A stretch of 64,000 nt of DNA from Zasmidium citrigriseum (GCA_002786025.1 NHNW01000003.1:1178001-1242000), one strand, 5' to 3'. Shown: positions 1 through 10,391, numbered from the stretch's first letter. Translations and numbers: made by a program. Notes: generated by a model from the letters alone, not told the origin.

Positions 1-73
1 AGTCGTCAATTCGTGGTATACATTAGGTTCGTGGTAACTTTAAGCTCATCTCATAACTTTCTTTCGCGCAACA

Positions 74-610
74 TTAGGCCGGTGTTGCCTTCAATCCGAT
101 TTGCATGCGTAGCCGCTCGCGGCGTGCTTGTTCACTGCCTGTTCGTTCTGTATCTAGTTGACTCAACATCTCGTTTATTTGGACCACTTTGGCTGTCAGT
201 CACTCAGTTGCCAAATTATGTTGATTCTTGCACTCACATGTAAGTTTGGCAATGTCCTTGGAAGAATCTGGGAATTTGTCAAGCGCTTTGCCTGTCTTGA
301 TGGAAACCAGAGGCGTGAGCTTGGCCTCTGGATCTGTGATGTGACTGTTCGCTACTCTCGCTACGTTGTTTGTGTTGCTGTGTCTATGGTCAATAGCTCT
401 GCCACCTAACACAACGACTCAAACATACATGGCCTTCTGTCTGCTTTCAAGCTTCTCGACGGCTTTCACTGTATCGTCCTTCGCCGTGGAGGCTGCACTA
501 TCTCCGGCGAGTGATTCTGTTTTCTTGACTGCTGCTGTGGCTGGTGCTACTTTGGGTGGAGAGGTCTTGGGAGCCTGCGCTGCAGGCGCCTTTGCTGGTG
601 TGGTTGACAT
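74..610 (-). CDS. Small protein of unknown function (135 aa, 3 exons)
   Basis: Spliced by eye from three exons (610-429, 344-238, 192-74). The donors are GTATGT and GTGAGT, and the spliced length of 408 nt is a multiple of three. The N-terminal 45 residues are rich in Ala, Pro, Lys and Thr and look disordered. The C-terminal half (for example SKVVQINEMLSQLDTERT) is charged and could form a coiled coil. No signal peptide, membrane segment or catalytic motif is visible. A TATAAA box lies about 100 bp upstream, unusual among the genes here and suggestive of a strongly or variably expressed gene. The gene is divergent from the M18 aminopeptidase. I do not recognise the family. The splice pattern supports a real gene, but the second acceptor was chosen because it keeps the frame open. 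Confidence 0.6.
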
Positions 611-1052
611 GGTGCTCTCTGGTGTGAAAAGGGGTCGAAAACGAATGAAGAGTACTCGACTTGTAGAACTGCAAGTTGTACTACCTGATTGCCTTCTGAT
701 CAGGGCCTTTATATGCAGCCATCAGGTGAAACTGACCTGTTGTTCTGACGCAACATGAGCGTCGAAGGCGAGCAGTCATCCAACTTTGAGTCGTTACTGG
801 CGTCATTGGACGGGGATAAGCGGGTGTGGCTGGAGAGAAAGAGAGCCCCATATTTTCACGTGATTAGCGGGACATGTCCGCTGTTCGGGGCTGATGCAAT
901 GTCTCACCGGAGCTGCGATCGGCGGTGGTACAACACTCGAATCCCTCCCTAGCAACAGGTCACAAGGCTGCCAGATAAGACATCAGACGATCCTCAAGAA
1001 CGGCATTCCTCTATAACATCACCTTGCCACTCACAAGCAACTCCTCCAAGCC
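611..1052. other. Divergent intergenic region
   Basis: Shared 5' region of the minus-strand small gene and the plus-strand aminopeptidase. It holds the TATA box at 708-713 and a CACGTG core near 858. I see no credible ORF in it. Confidence 0.5.
708..713 (-). promoter_or_regulatory. TATA box of the 74-610 gene
   Basis: TATAAA followed by GG on the minus strand, about 98 bp upstream of the start codon at 610. The spacing fits a TATA box with a short 5' leader. Confidence 0.5.
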
Positions 1053-3209
1053 ATGGTCCGCAACACCGCTTCAATGCAGTCCCTCCGCGAGAGCATGGCC
1101 GACTGCTCGATTGCGCCGCCAGCTTCACCGGCCGAGCAGCAGCCTCAGCCAGCACCCTACCAACCCCAACGCATCAGAGGCCCGGCGATGCAGCTTTGTG
1201 GCAACGACGACTATACCAAGGCGCTGATGACGAAGGTCGCTACAGGTCAGGCAACGGACCTCGAACTGGCTGCATTCTCCAAGCATGTCAACGATGCTCG
1301 CTCTCTTCCCTCAATCCATAACCTTCTCGAACGAAGCCGCGAGCATGAGACTCAACAACAGCCACGGCCAGGATCATCGAGCCCATCATCACAACCCACT
1401 CCGCAAGATAGACTCGACTACGAGCAGGAACTCATGAGATTGGAAGCACAAAACAAGAAGCGACTCCTCCGAGCCCGACAAGAAAGTGATGTGGAAGATA
1501 TGGATCGTAGGAGACAGTTGATGATCGAGAGAGAACAGACCTTGATGCATTACGGAACACCAGACTCGACTTATGAAGACAACCACACCCATATGCTGGA
1601 CGTCCATCCTAGAGAGTGGCTCCCTGAAGAGAAGGCTCACTTTGAGCAGCTGTGGAAGAGATTCCTTGTCGAGCAGAGAGTATCCAGGCGCAAGTCAAAG
1701 GGCCTGGCCGCAACTCTTGCTGCGAACCATGCCTCCGAAGATGAGGCTCTTCGATTCAAGCAGGCCACTCGCGACAATGCTGCCAAATATACCAAGCCAT
1801 TCTGTGACTTCTTGACAGACAACCCTACTGTGTTCCACGCCGTTGCAGCCATGAAAAAGGACATGCTGGACCAAGGCTGGACTGAACTGTCCGAGAGAGA
1901 GGCCTGGGACCTCAAGCCATGGGGTCATTACTTTGTCGAACGGAACGGGTCTTCCCTTATTGCATTTGTGGTCGGTGCAAACTACGAGCCCGGCAACGGA
2001 GCAGCCATCCTCGCAGGCCATGTGGATGCCCTCACCGCGAAGTTGAAGCCCGTCTCTCAAGTGCCAAACAAGGCTGGCTACCTTCAACTTGGTGTGGCTC
2101 CCTACGCTGGTGCACTGAACTCTACATGGTGGGACCGCGATCTCGGCATTGGTGGTCGAGTCCATGTGAAGGAAGGTGACAAGATCGTTACCAAGTTGGT
2201 CAAGCTCGACTGGCCCATTGCAAAGATTCCAACACTAGCTCCACATTTCGGGGCTGCAGCGGCTGGTCCATTCAACAAGGAGACCAACATGGTGCCCATC
2301 ATTGGTCTTGATAGCACACAGGCATCGGCACGATCTGTTGAGTCTGCGGATCCTTTCAGTCAGCCTCCACTGCTTGGTGGTGCCAATGGACCAGTGGGCA
2401 GCTTCGTGCACACGCAGCCACCTGCTCTAGTCAAGGCCGTCACCGAAGCCCTTGGAATGACGAGCAACCAGTCTGCTTCCATCGTCAACTGGGAGTTGGA
2501 GCTCTTCGACGTGCAGCCCGCCACAGTCGGTGGATTGAACAAGGAGTTCATTTACGCCGGTCGAATCGACGACAAGCTTTGCTCTTGGGCTGCTCTGCAA
2601 GCTTTGATGGAAAGCCAGATCTACGACACCCGTCACTCCTCTTTGATCAAGGTTGTTGGTCTCTTTGACGATGAGGAGATTGGCTCGCTTCTTCGACAAG
2701 GCGCAAAGGGCAACTTCCTTCCCATGACTCTCGAGCGTGCGGTGGGATCACTGGCTGGTCACCATCCAAATTCCGACCTCATGGGCCGCACATATGCAAA
2801 CAGCTTCATGGTCTCCAGCGACGTGACACACGCAGTGAATCCCAACTTCTTGGGAGAATACCTGCAGAACCACGCTCCTCACCTCAACGTTGGTGTTGCT
2901 GTCGCAGCAGACTCCAACGGCCACATGACCACCGACTCAGTCTCGACGACCATCCTCAAACGCTGCGCCGACAGGGTCGGAGCCCAGCTGCAAGTATTCC
3001 AGATTCGAAACGACAGCCGCTCAGGCGGTACAGTTGGGCCAATGCTCTCCGCAGCAACCGGCATTCGTACAATCGACGCAGGTCTGCCACAACTTAGCAT
3101 GCATTCTATCAGAGCAACGACAGGAGCTCTCGACCCAGGATTAGGCGTTCTCATGTTCACGGGCTTCCTCAATGCTTTTGAAGGGGTGGACAAGGAGTTT
3201 CAAGAGTAG
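1053..3209 (+). CDS. M18-family metalloaminopeptidase with long N-terminal extension
   Basis: Intronless, 718 aa. Residues about 240-712 form an M18 aminopeptidase (aspartyl aminopeptidase / vacuolar Ape1 family), a two-zinc exopeptidase removing N-terminal residues. All family metal and catalytic motifs are visible in order: GHVDAL (His), WWDRDLGIGG, GRIDDKLC (Asp), FDDEEIGS (Glu-Glu), SSDVTHAVNP (Asp) and LPQLSMHSIRATTG (His). The first 240 residues are not part of the fold: they are Pro/Gln/Ser-rich, then highly charged and probably coiled-coil (about 130-165). Yeast Ape1 has an N-terminal propeptide of about 45 residues that drives Cvt-pathway assembly, so this extension is far longer than usual. 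It may be a targeting region or a mis-chosen start. In-frame downstream Met residues exist, but the extension keeps coding character throughout. Confidence 0.9.
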   Translation: MVRNTASMQSLRESMADCSIAPPASPAEQQPQPAPYQPQRIRGPAMQLCGNDDYTKALMTKVATGQATDLELAAFSKHVNDARSLPSIHNLLERSREHETQQQPRPGSSSPSSQPTPQDRLDYEQELMRLEAQNKKRLLRARQESDVEDMDRRRQLMIEREQTLMHYGTPDSTYEDNHTHMLDVHPREWLPEEKAHFEQLWKRFLVEQRVSRRKSKGLAATLAANHASEDEALRFKQATRDNAAKYTKPFCDFLTDNPTVFHAVAAMKKDMLDQGWTELSEREAWDLKPWGHYFVERNGSSLIAFVVGANYEPGNGAAILAGHVDALTAKLKPVSQVPNKAGYLQLGVAPYAGALNSTWWDRDLGIGGRVHVKEGDKIVTKLVKLDWPIAKIPTLAPHFGAAAAGPFNKETNMVPIIGLDSTQASARSVESADPFSQPPLLGGANGPVGSFVHTQPPALVKAVTEALGMTSNQSASIVNWELELFDVQPATVGGLNKEFIYAGRIDDKLCSWAALQALMESQIYDTRHSSLIKVVGLFDDEEIGSLLRQGAKGNFLPMTLERAVGSLAGHHPNSDLMGRTYANSFMVSSDVTHAVNPNFLGEYLQNHAPHLNVGVAVAADSNGHMTTDSVSTTILKRCADRVGAQLQVFQIRNDSRSGGTVGPMLSAATGIRTIDAGLPQLSMHSIRATTGALDPGLGVLMFTGFLNAFEGVDKEFQE

Positions 3210-3691
3210 ATGGGCATGTCATCTCATAAGCTATATGATACCCAATGGATAATGAAGCATTCCCGCGATGATTCCGCTCGCTTCACTGTGTTGCATTCTT
3301 CGCAATAAGGGTTCTCGTTCAAGGTGCTTGATCAGGTAACGATTGAATTGCCAAGCATGATGTCAAAGGATCACATGCAGCCCGGAGACCACAAGCGCGC
3401 TTCGTCCGGCCGGTTTCGGCGGTCGCCAATCACTTCCAGCTGTGAAGGCAAGAGTCGTACATTGTCAACCGCACACAACCCGAGTATGTGCTTCAGCTTG
3501 AACGTCGAAGGGATACAGATCCAATGTCCGGAGAGCGGGTGAGTTCCTCCATGGTATATTAGAAGGTAGGGCTTTCCCATCATCTCTTTGCTTCTGCAGG
3601 ATCCAATAGCTGTGCCGCATAAGAACGAATTCACCTGTTCGTCTGGCAGACACTGCCCATCTCACACGACCAAACACCTTCAGCGACAACC
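3210..3691. other. Intergenic region
   Basis: 3' flank of the aminopeptidase and 5' flank of the SDR gene. A weak TATA-like string (tatatta) lies near 3554. Only out-of-frame short ORFs are present. Confidence 0.4.
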
Positions 3692-4594
3692 ATGCCCCAA
3701 GTCTCTCTCGTCACTGGCGCCTCTACAGGTTTCGGCCGCCTCATCGCCCGAGCTCTCGCCTCCAACGGCCATACCGTCTACGCAGGAATGTACACCCACG
3801 ACGGCAACACAAAGCCCCACGAAGAAGAAATCGCCCAATTCCGCAAAGACAACAACAACGCAGACCTCCGCCCCGTACCCCTAGACCTCCTCTCCGACGA
3901 CTCCGTCAAAGCCGCAGTCGACCACATCCTCTCTGACAGCCCAACCAAAAACCTCGACACCGTAATCCACAACGCCGGACACATGGGCTTCGGACCCGCA
4001 GAAGCCTTCACCCCCTCGCAATACGAATCCATGTTCCGCATCAACGTGATCGGCTGCCAACGCCTCAATCAAGCAATCCTCCCGCACATGCGTGCAAACC
4101 GCTCTGGGCACTTAATCTGGATCTCTTCGTCTTCGGTCTACGGCGCTAAATCACCTATGCTGGGCCCGTATTTTGCTGCGAAGGCTGCTCAGGATTCGTT
4201 GGCGCAGACGTATGCTAGGGAGTTAAATCCTTGGGGTGTTGAGACCACGATTGTGAATCCGGGGGTTTTTACGAAGGGGACGAATCATTTTGTTGATGCG
4301 GCGAGGCCGGGGGTTGAGGGGGTGGCAAGGGAGTATGAGGAGGGGCCTACGAAGGGATTGGGGGAGAGGACGATGACGGGGACGGCGGGCGTTGTGCCTG
4401 AGGACGCGGATCCGAGTGTTGTTGCTGATGCACTGGTCAGGGTTGCGGCGGCGCCGAGGGGACAGAAACCTTTCAGAGTGTTTGCGGATCCAGTGGGAGA
4501 TGGTTGTGATGTTGCAGCGCCGGTGGTAGATCGTATGGGGGAGGACTTCTATCGACGGATGGGACTGGAAGATGTGCTCAAGGTTTCGCTGTAA
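3692..4594 (+). CDS. Short-chain dehydrogenase/reductase
   Basis: Intronless, 300 aa, a classical SDR. The cofactor-binding TGASTGFG (TGxxxGxG) is at residues 8-15, followed by NAG near residue 94, a catalytic Ser in the WISSSSVYG strand, and the YFAAKAA (YxxxK) catalytic pair near residue 156. The Asp-Leu after the third strand suggests an NAD(P)-linked oxidoreductase, but the substrate cannot be read from sequence. The C-terminal region has the GAG-rich variable substrate lid. Base use changes sharply inside the gene: the first half prefers C-ending codons and the last third is strongly G-rich. The neighbours are unrelated enzymes, so context gives no pathway. Confidence 0.9.
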   Translation: MPQVSLVTGASTGFGRLIARALASNGHTVYAGMYTHDGNTKPHEEEIAQFRKDNNNADLRPVPLDLLSDDSVKAAVDHILSDSPTKNLDTVIHNAGHMGFGPAEAFTPSQYESMFRINVIGCQRLNQAILPHMRANRSGHLIWISSSSVYGAKSPMLGPYFAAKAAQDSLAQTYARELNPWGVETTIVNPGVFTKGTNHFVDAARPGVEGVAREYEEGPTKGLGERTMTGTAGVVPEDADPSVVADALVRVAAAPRGQKPFRVFADPVGDGCDVAAPVVDRMGEDFYRRMGLEDVLKVSL

Positions 4595-4772
4595 CAGACA
4601 GCTTTGCTCGTCTTGCTTTCATTCATTCGTAGCTAGGCTTCTTTCAATGCAACCTTCCATGATCTCTGCGCTTTGGTTTCCGAGGTAGCATCTCGGTAAT
4701 GCGATTCCCATTCATTCCCCCTTGTAGACTTACATGTGTGATCCCGCACACTCCTTGTGAACACCTCGCTGC

Positions 4773-5799
4773 TTAAACATCGACACCGTCAACGACCATG
4801 CCCTTGACCCACTTGTAACACATCTTGCGAGCGACCTCTTCGGCCGCATCGTCGGAGACCAATGCTCCGACCAAGTACAGGGCGCCGTCCATGCCGGACG
4901 TGACGCCGCTGGTGGTGAGCACACGCAAACCGCCCAAGCGTAAGTTGGCACGCTTGAGGACGCTCTCGCGGCGGTGATTGCTCAACTTGAGACTCATGCT
5001 GCCCTTGCGAGCGGCGGATGGGCGGCGGCCACTGGTTGGGCTAGTGGCGCTGGTGCCGTTCGTGCCCTCCTGAATCGGTGGCATGCCACCAGAGCTCTTG
5101 CGGCGCTTGTGTTCCTTCAGCTCCTTCTTGCTCATGACGTATGGGTTGTTATCCTCATCGTCTCCGAGGTCGAAGCGGAGGTTGTTGACGACGTAGCGCT
5201 CTTCGACGACGTCGCAGCGGTCGGCCATGTCACGCTGGGCGGCGTTGGAGCAGATGATCTCGAACTTGGTGACGTAGTCGGGATGGGTGGTGGCAGTCAA
5301 GCCAGAGAGGATGCCGGTCTCTCCAAGGAAGAGGGCACCGGTGCAGACAGACATGAGGGTGCGCTCCTTCGATGGGTTCTTCTTCTGCAACTCGGCAAAA
5401 GCCTTGATGAGCTGCATTGGCTGGCCCTTGGACTTGAGCACGCCCTCGCTGCCTCCGCCAGGGATGACGAGGACATCGATTTCGGAGAGACGCTTCATGG
5501 CCTCGGCGTAGTCGATGTGAGCACGGAGGCCAGCGCCCTGGGCGGTGACCACGTACTCGGAGGGCCCCGCAAAGATGGTGCGGAAGGCCTTGCTCTCTGC
5601 ATACCACCCCTTGATTAGGGCGTCTGCGTGTTTACTTGTGTGTTTCTTGTGCCATACCTGGGTTCTTGGGGTCGTGCAGAGCCTGACCGAAGACTTCCAA
5701 TGGACCGGTAGCGTCCATGGTGTCCATCTTGTCGTGAAGGGTGATGAGGACCTTGAGAGGCTCGGTGTAGCCCTCAGGTTCCTCAACAATCGCACTCAT
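4773..5799 (-). CDS. DJ-1/PfpI-family protein
   Basis: Two exons (5799-5658, 5596-4773) with donor GTATGG, giving 321 aa. The start at 5799 gives an N-terminus continuous with the DJ-1/PfpI fold (KVLITLHDKMDTMDATGPLE), which the open frame alone misses because that segment is exon 1. VLVIPGGG (about 90-96) and the nucleophile elbow SVCTGALFLGE with Cys132 identify the superfamily. The order (TGPLEVF, IPGGG, VCTGA, GLTATTHP) is closest to isonitrile-hydratase-like and GATase-like members, not human DJ-1. After residue about 185 there is an insertion of about 80 residues, basic and Ser-rich (KKELKEHKRRKSSGG), before the last strand TSGVTSGMDGALYLVG. This makes the protein longer than the usual 200-240 residues. 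The reaction is unknown. Confidence 0.88.
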
Positions 5800-6817
5800 C
5801 TTGCCGGTATTGTAATTGGAAAAGTTTGTGGTGGTGTTTGGAGTTGATGGCAGTGAAGTCAGGAGGAAGAACGAGCTGAGTGGGCGGCGGGCCGGTTTTG
5901 TATTGTAGCTTGTACCTCTCTCCTGGTCTCACCATGCGTGGCTTGCTCTCAATGCCCACCAGTGAGGAGAGATCGCGTGACGTGGGTCAGAGCTTCCCCC
6001 GCGCAACTTCCCCAGATTTGGACCCTGCCTCGCTTGTTCAGCCAATTGAATTCCAGCCTGCTCCTTCCTCGTTGCGCGTATCGCAGGGGGCGGATGCCGC
6101 CGTGGTCGCGCCGGCGACGACGTGGTCTCTCGAACCATCAACACGAGACCGCATTTCACTTTTCACAACTCGGCTCATCAGAATACGACTGATTTTGATT
6201 GCTCGCATGACCACAGTGGAGTGATCACACGACTCAGCCGCCCATTGTCCGTCGAGAACGCTGTCCTCTCAAGAAGTCAGGACCCTCCAACAATACCATC
6301 ATATGTGGAGCTCGTCCATCTTAAAGGCCCTTCCAAAAGCATGGAGATGCCTGGTTGTCTTGTTTCGAACTGGAGTTCCTGTCAACCAGCTTTCCATACA
6401 GCGTTTCTGCATCCTGATGCAGATCCAGACGAGAGGTCGAGCGATCGAAGGAGGGCGAAGATACTGCGGACGAGCACGATACGACCGAACACTGCAGAGG
6501 CGAGATTGTTCAAGCAAACCATCTTGATATTCTAGGCATTGGATCTTGGAGAGCTACCATGCTGTCACGTGCAGCTGTGTCACCAAGCGGGGCCCGGCAA
6601 TGCCTTATCTCCTATTGAAAGCTTGCCGACGGCGATGTAGATCACTCACGTTCCCTCTGCTGCAGGTCCAGAGGTCGGAAAAGTGCTAAGACTCCAATCA
6701 TAGACGTAGGTACCGGCCCGAGGGTATGGCATTGACTTTTCTTTTGAACACGAACTCTCCATTTCAATCCTGCTTCGATCACTGCGTCCTGCAAGTCGAG
6801 AAGCCGTCTTGCTTGAA
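5800..6817. other. Divergent intergenic region, about 1 kb
   Basis: Lies between the DJ-1 gene (minus) and the monooxygenase (plus). Several ORFs of 70-137 codons cross it on both strands, but they overlap each other, lack domains and are Arg/Ser/Pro-rich, so I treat them as chance. It probably contains both promoters. Confidence 0.4.
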
Positions 6818-8690
6818 ATGGACGAGAAAAAGGCACCCGTGGATCTCATTGTGGTGGGAGCAGGTAAGGCCATCAACGAGAAGGAAAAGCACTCGCTCAC
6901 ATCATGCAGGCATAGGAGGATTGTGTGCTGCAAAGACATACCTGGAGCTAGCACCTGGAAGCAATGTCATCATCCTCGAGGCGGTGTGTCGTTAACGTAG
7001 CTATAGGGATCGTGTGGGCTGACAGTCAATAGAGAAGGACTCTGGGAGGAGTCTGGGCCGAAGAAAATCTCTACGAAGGCCTGAAAACCAACAACCTGTA
7101 CGGCACATATGAATACTCCGACTTCTACATGGATCCGAAGGTCTACGACGTACAAGAAGGATGGCATATCCCCGGACGAGTCATGTACGATTACTTGACC
7201 GATTACGCCAAGCACTTCGACATTCTCAAACGGATACATTACCTGACAACTGTTCAAGAGATCGAAAAGCTCGACGATGGATGGGAGCTTCGTACTACCA
7301 ATAGCCAAGGAGACAAGGTATACCGCAGTCACAAGCTGATAATGTGCCATGGACTCGCTTCACGACCAAGACCGGTCAACATTCCAGGCAATGAGGACTT
7401 TGACCGGCCGATCTTCAATCATGGTGTCCTCAGAGAGAAGGGCGAAGCATTGGCCAACGACCCGAACGTCAAGTCAGTGACAGTCGTCGGTGCTTCAAAG
7501 ATCGGCTATGACGCAGTCTACATGTTCGCCACGCACGGCAAGAAGGTCGAATGGGTCGTGAGAAAGTCTGGTGGAGGCGCGGTCTGGATGAGCGTACCAT
7601 GGGTACCGATCGGGCCGTGGATGATCATGCTGGAGCATATGGTGTGCATGCGCTTCTTCACCTGGTTCAGTCCCTGCATTTGGGGCTGTTACGATGGCTT
7701 CGGTTGGATCAGAGGATTCTTGGCGAGAACGAGGATCGGGAGGTGGTTGACGGACAACTTGTGGGAGAAGATCAGATTTGACACTGTGGACTTCAATGGT
7801 TATAGAAAGGAGAAGGAGTTGAAACATCTTGAGCCGTATGAAAGGTGATGTCAATGGTCTTCCGTCTGACAGGTAACCTGGCTGACATACAACATAGCTT
7901 ATTCTGGACCGCACGTGTTGGCATCTTGAACTACGCATCAGATCCTCACGACCTACTTCGATCCGGCCAAGTCACACTCCGCAGAAACGACGTAACCCTA
8001 TCCAACAACGGCACTGTAAATTACGACGACGGCACAAGCCTCCAGACCGACGCCGTCGTCCAGATTACCGGCTGGCAGCTCGCCCCGTCCATAAAATGGA
8101 AACCCGCCGGAATGGACGCCTCCATCGGCATCCCAAGCGTCAACTACACTCAATCCGAACTCGACTTCTGGGCCTCCCTAGACGCCCGCGCCGACAAAGA
8201 AATTCTGCGCCAGTTCCCGCGCCTTGCAAACCCACCGGCCAAAAAGCTCCCCTTCACCCAGCCCGTCACCCCCATGCGCCTCTACCGCGGCATCGCACCA
8301 CCAGGTCTCACCGCCACAGGCGATCGCTCCCTCTGCTTCCTCAAGATGGTCCACTGTACCTCAAATCTCATCATCGCCGAGACCCAGGCACTCTGGGCTT
8401 TCGCCTATCTTAACAAGAAACTGGATATCGACGAAAAAGACGTTTACTGGAACACGGCGTTGACGAGTCGGTTTGGAGGATGGCGTTATCCGCATGGATT
8501 CTCGCAGTGGTATCCGGAGGTTGTCTTCGACTCTGTGCCGTATGCTGACATGTTGTTGACGGATTTGGGGTTGAGGAAGTGGAGGAAGGGGAGTTGGTTC
8601 AGGGAGAGGTTTGAGGGGTATACGATTCATGATTATAAGGGGATTAATGCGGAGTGGGTGGAGAACGAGGGGAGGAGAGTGAAGGCATAG
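6818..8690 (+). CDS. Flavin-containing monooxygenase
   Basis: Four exons (6818-6863, 6910-6983, 7033-7844, 7898-8690), 574 aa; each junction is phase-consistent. Splicing of the first exons creates the FAD-binding motif VVGAGIGG (residues 12-19), followed by VIILEA and LGGVW and then NLYEGLKTNN, the typical start of fungal class-B flavoprotein monooxygenases. A second dinucleotide motif, VTVVGASKIGYD, should bind NADPH. The canonical FMO fingerprint FxGxxxHxxxY is degenerate here (FNHGVLREKG). The third acceptor (after caatag) was chosen because it avoids an in-frame stop. Hydrophobic stretches around 160-190 of exon 3 may contact membrane. Likely role: NADPH-dependent oxygenation of a small molecule, as in many accessory fungal FMOs. 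Confidence 0.87.
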
Positions 8691-8757
8691 GTTTGTTGGT
8701 AGTTATTGCTCAAAAGGATGCTGAGTGACTATCGCTGACAGGCAAAGTTCAATAATC

Positions 8758-9120
8758 TCAGAACAAACCTCCCATAGTCCCCCCGAACATAGGGAAATAA
8801 CCACGTTTGGCCCATCTCCGGCGCTGGCCGCCGCCTCGCTGCCCGAATATCGCGTTTAGCGGAACCCAACCGCCTATGCCAGTGTTACTGCCCATATAGC
8901 CCCAGCCAGAGTTGCCATAGATGCTATTGAGGAAGTTGGAAGCTCCATTGCCGCCGTAGCTCGAATTGGAGTATCCACCCCAGTTCGGATAACCTCCGTA
9001 TGCTGAATAGTTTCCATACCCTGGCCATGCAGCATAGCCCGAGTAACTTGGATAACCGCCCCAGCCTGAGTATCCTGAGTAGCCGGGGTAGTAACCGCCG
9101 AAGCCTCCAAACCAAGACAT
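8758..9120 (-). CDS. Gly/Tyr-rich low-complexity small protein
   Basis: Single exon, 120 aa. Residues 1-75 are built from imperfect GGY, GYSG and GYPxW units (for example GGYYPGYSGYSGWGGYP), a composition typical of phase-separating or structural prion-like proteins. The C-terminal 35 residues are different, with a basic patch (GGGQRRRWAKRGYFP). There is no signal peptide. A TATAAA box lies 115-120 bp upstream. The next gene upstream on the same strand also encodes a small Gly-rich protein, which argues that both are real. I do not recognise the family and no function can be assigned. Repetitive composition alone can also arise in spurious ORFs, which limits confidence. Confidence 0.6.
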   Translation of the reverse strand: MSWFGGFGGYYPGYSGYSGWGGYPSYSGYAAWPGYGNYSAYGGYPNWGGYSNSSYGGNGASNFLNSIYGNSGWGYMGSNTGIGGWVPLNAIFGQRGGGQRRRWAKRGYFPMFGGTMGGLF

Positions 9121-9656
9121 GCTTTCAGTGTTCTGAGGTCAAGGTGTGCGGTGCTGAGTGTTCTTTGGTTTCCGCGAGATGATCACAAGCCGAAGCGTGC
9201 AAGGGGAGGGCTGCGGTGCGCGAGATGAGGACAATTTATATCCATGGAGAAGGGAAGAGAGCAAGTTGTGAATGCGGCGTCCCTATGAGACGCAGTGTTG
9301 ACTGTGGCATTTAAGGGCGCCATGGAATTCGCAAGGGCAGTTATGATGGTGAGAGACTGTGACAGATGTCGCAAGGTACGTTGATATAAGAGCTTACGCA
9401 TAGCATACAGACAGACTAAACGATTGCAGATCTATGCAACGAAACCAGGGCAATCACATGAACTCTGATCACTAGCGCACACTAGCGTCTTGGCACAAGC
9501 TCACTCCCAGTTAGCACGTTCTCACTCCGATAGTGATGGTATCGCCATAGCACGGAGTCGCAGAATATATCGGAGACATGCACTGGAAGCAATCAATCAA
9601 CTGAGCATTACTATCTTGCTAGCTGCTAACTTAGAGACAGTGACAAGTCACAAACT
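9121..9656. other. Intergenic region between the two Gly-rich genes
   Basis: Contains the TATA box at 9235-9240. No other gene is supportable. The sequence is less GC-rich than the flanking genes. Confidence 0.4.
9235..9240 (-). promoter_or_regulatory. TATA box of the Gly/Tyr-rich gene
   Basis: TATAAA (continuing TTG) on the minus strand, 115-120 bp before the start codon at 9120. Confidence 0.45.
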
Positions 9657-9977
9657 CTAAAACCAATCATCGTCCGATTCGTCATCGTAGTAGCCGCCAC
9701 GACCACCAAACTGACCACCACCAAGTCCTCCGAAGGCCCCCATGCTGCCCATCCCGGCGGGGTAGCCGTAGCCGCCGCCGCCCTGCTGTGCACTGCCCTG
9801 AGCACCGCTCTGGCCATCACCCTGGCCACCCATGCCCTGACCATACATATTCTGCACGCCCATACCTCCCATACCCATACCTGGCATGCCGCCAAGCTGG
9901 CCACCGCCTCCCATAAGCTGGCTCATCATGCCGTCGCGCATGCCCTGCTGCGCCATCAGCATGTAGAGTTCCCACAT
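9657..9977 (-). CDS. Gly/Met-rich low-complexity small protein
   Basis: Single exon, 106 aa. It begins MWELYMLMAQQGMRDGMMSQ, a Met-rich possible amphipathic helix. GGMPGMGMGGMG-type repeats and a Gln/Gly/Tyr stretch follow, and it ends in an acidic tail DDESDDDWF. There is no signal peptide or known domain. The acidic aromatic tail and helical head around a Gly core look designed and not random, and it pairs with the Gly/Tyr-rich gene 540 bp downstream on the same strand. A TTATAA string lies about 150 bp upstream. Family not recognised. Confidence 0.6.
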   Translation of the reverse strand: MWELYMLMAQQGMRDGMMSQLMGGGGQLGGMPGMGMGGMGVQNMYGQGMGGQGDGQSGAQGSAQQGGGGYGYPAGMGSMGAFGGLGGGQFGGRGGYYDDESDDDWF

Positions 9978-10391
9978 GATTGCCTGTGTGTGTTGGAGTG
10001 CTGGAATGCGAGTGCCATTGCTGTGTCTCTGTCGGGGTGTGTTGGAGGGATCGGTGAGTTATTGATCGCTCAGTGGTCGTTGTGTGTGATGAGGAAGGTC
10101 TAGTGGGTGGTAGATGTAGGTGGGTTATAAGCGTTGCTGTTGGGCCTGCTTGAGAGTGGTGTGAACAGATCCTAGATGTTGAATACAGCGATTTTGAAGT
10201 GCTGCGATGGCGTTGAAGCTGTGAATAAAGCAAGAAGCATGTGAATCTCTACTCCGCGATCACTCCTTTAAAGACGGCTCTTTCGGTGAATGCAGACTTA
10301 GCGCTGAACACCTTGGATACTTCTGCATCTTTGCGAAGCATGTCCTATTAGTGATGAAGCCGAGCTTTGGCGTTGGGTGCGGCTCTTGATA
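9978..10391. other. Intergenic region
   Basis: Upstream flank of the Gly/Met-rich gene, with TTATAA at 10125-10130 on the minus strand as a possible TATA box. Nothing else is recognised. Confidence 0.35.

Noticed and set aside
5880..6535. Several overlapping ORFs upstream of the monooxygenase
   Set aside because: They overlap in multiple frames, with no conserved motif or splice pattern.
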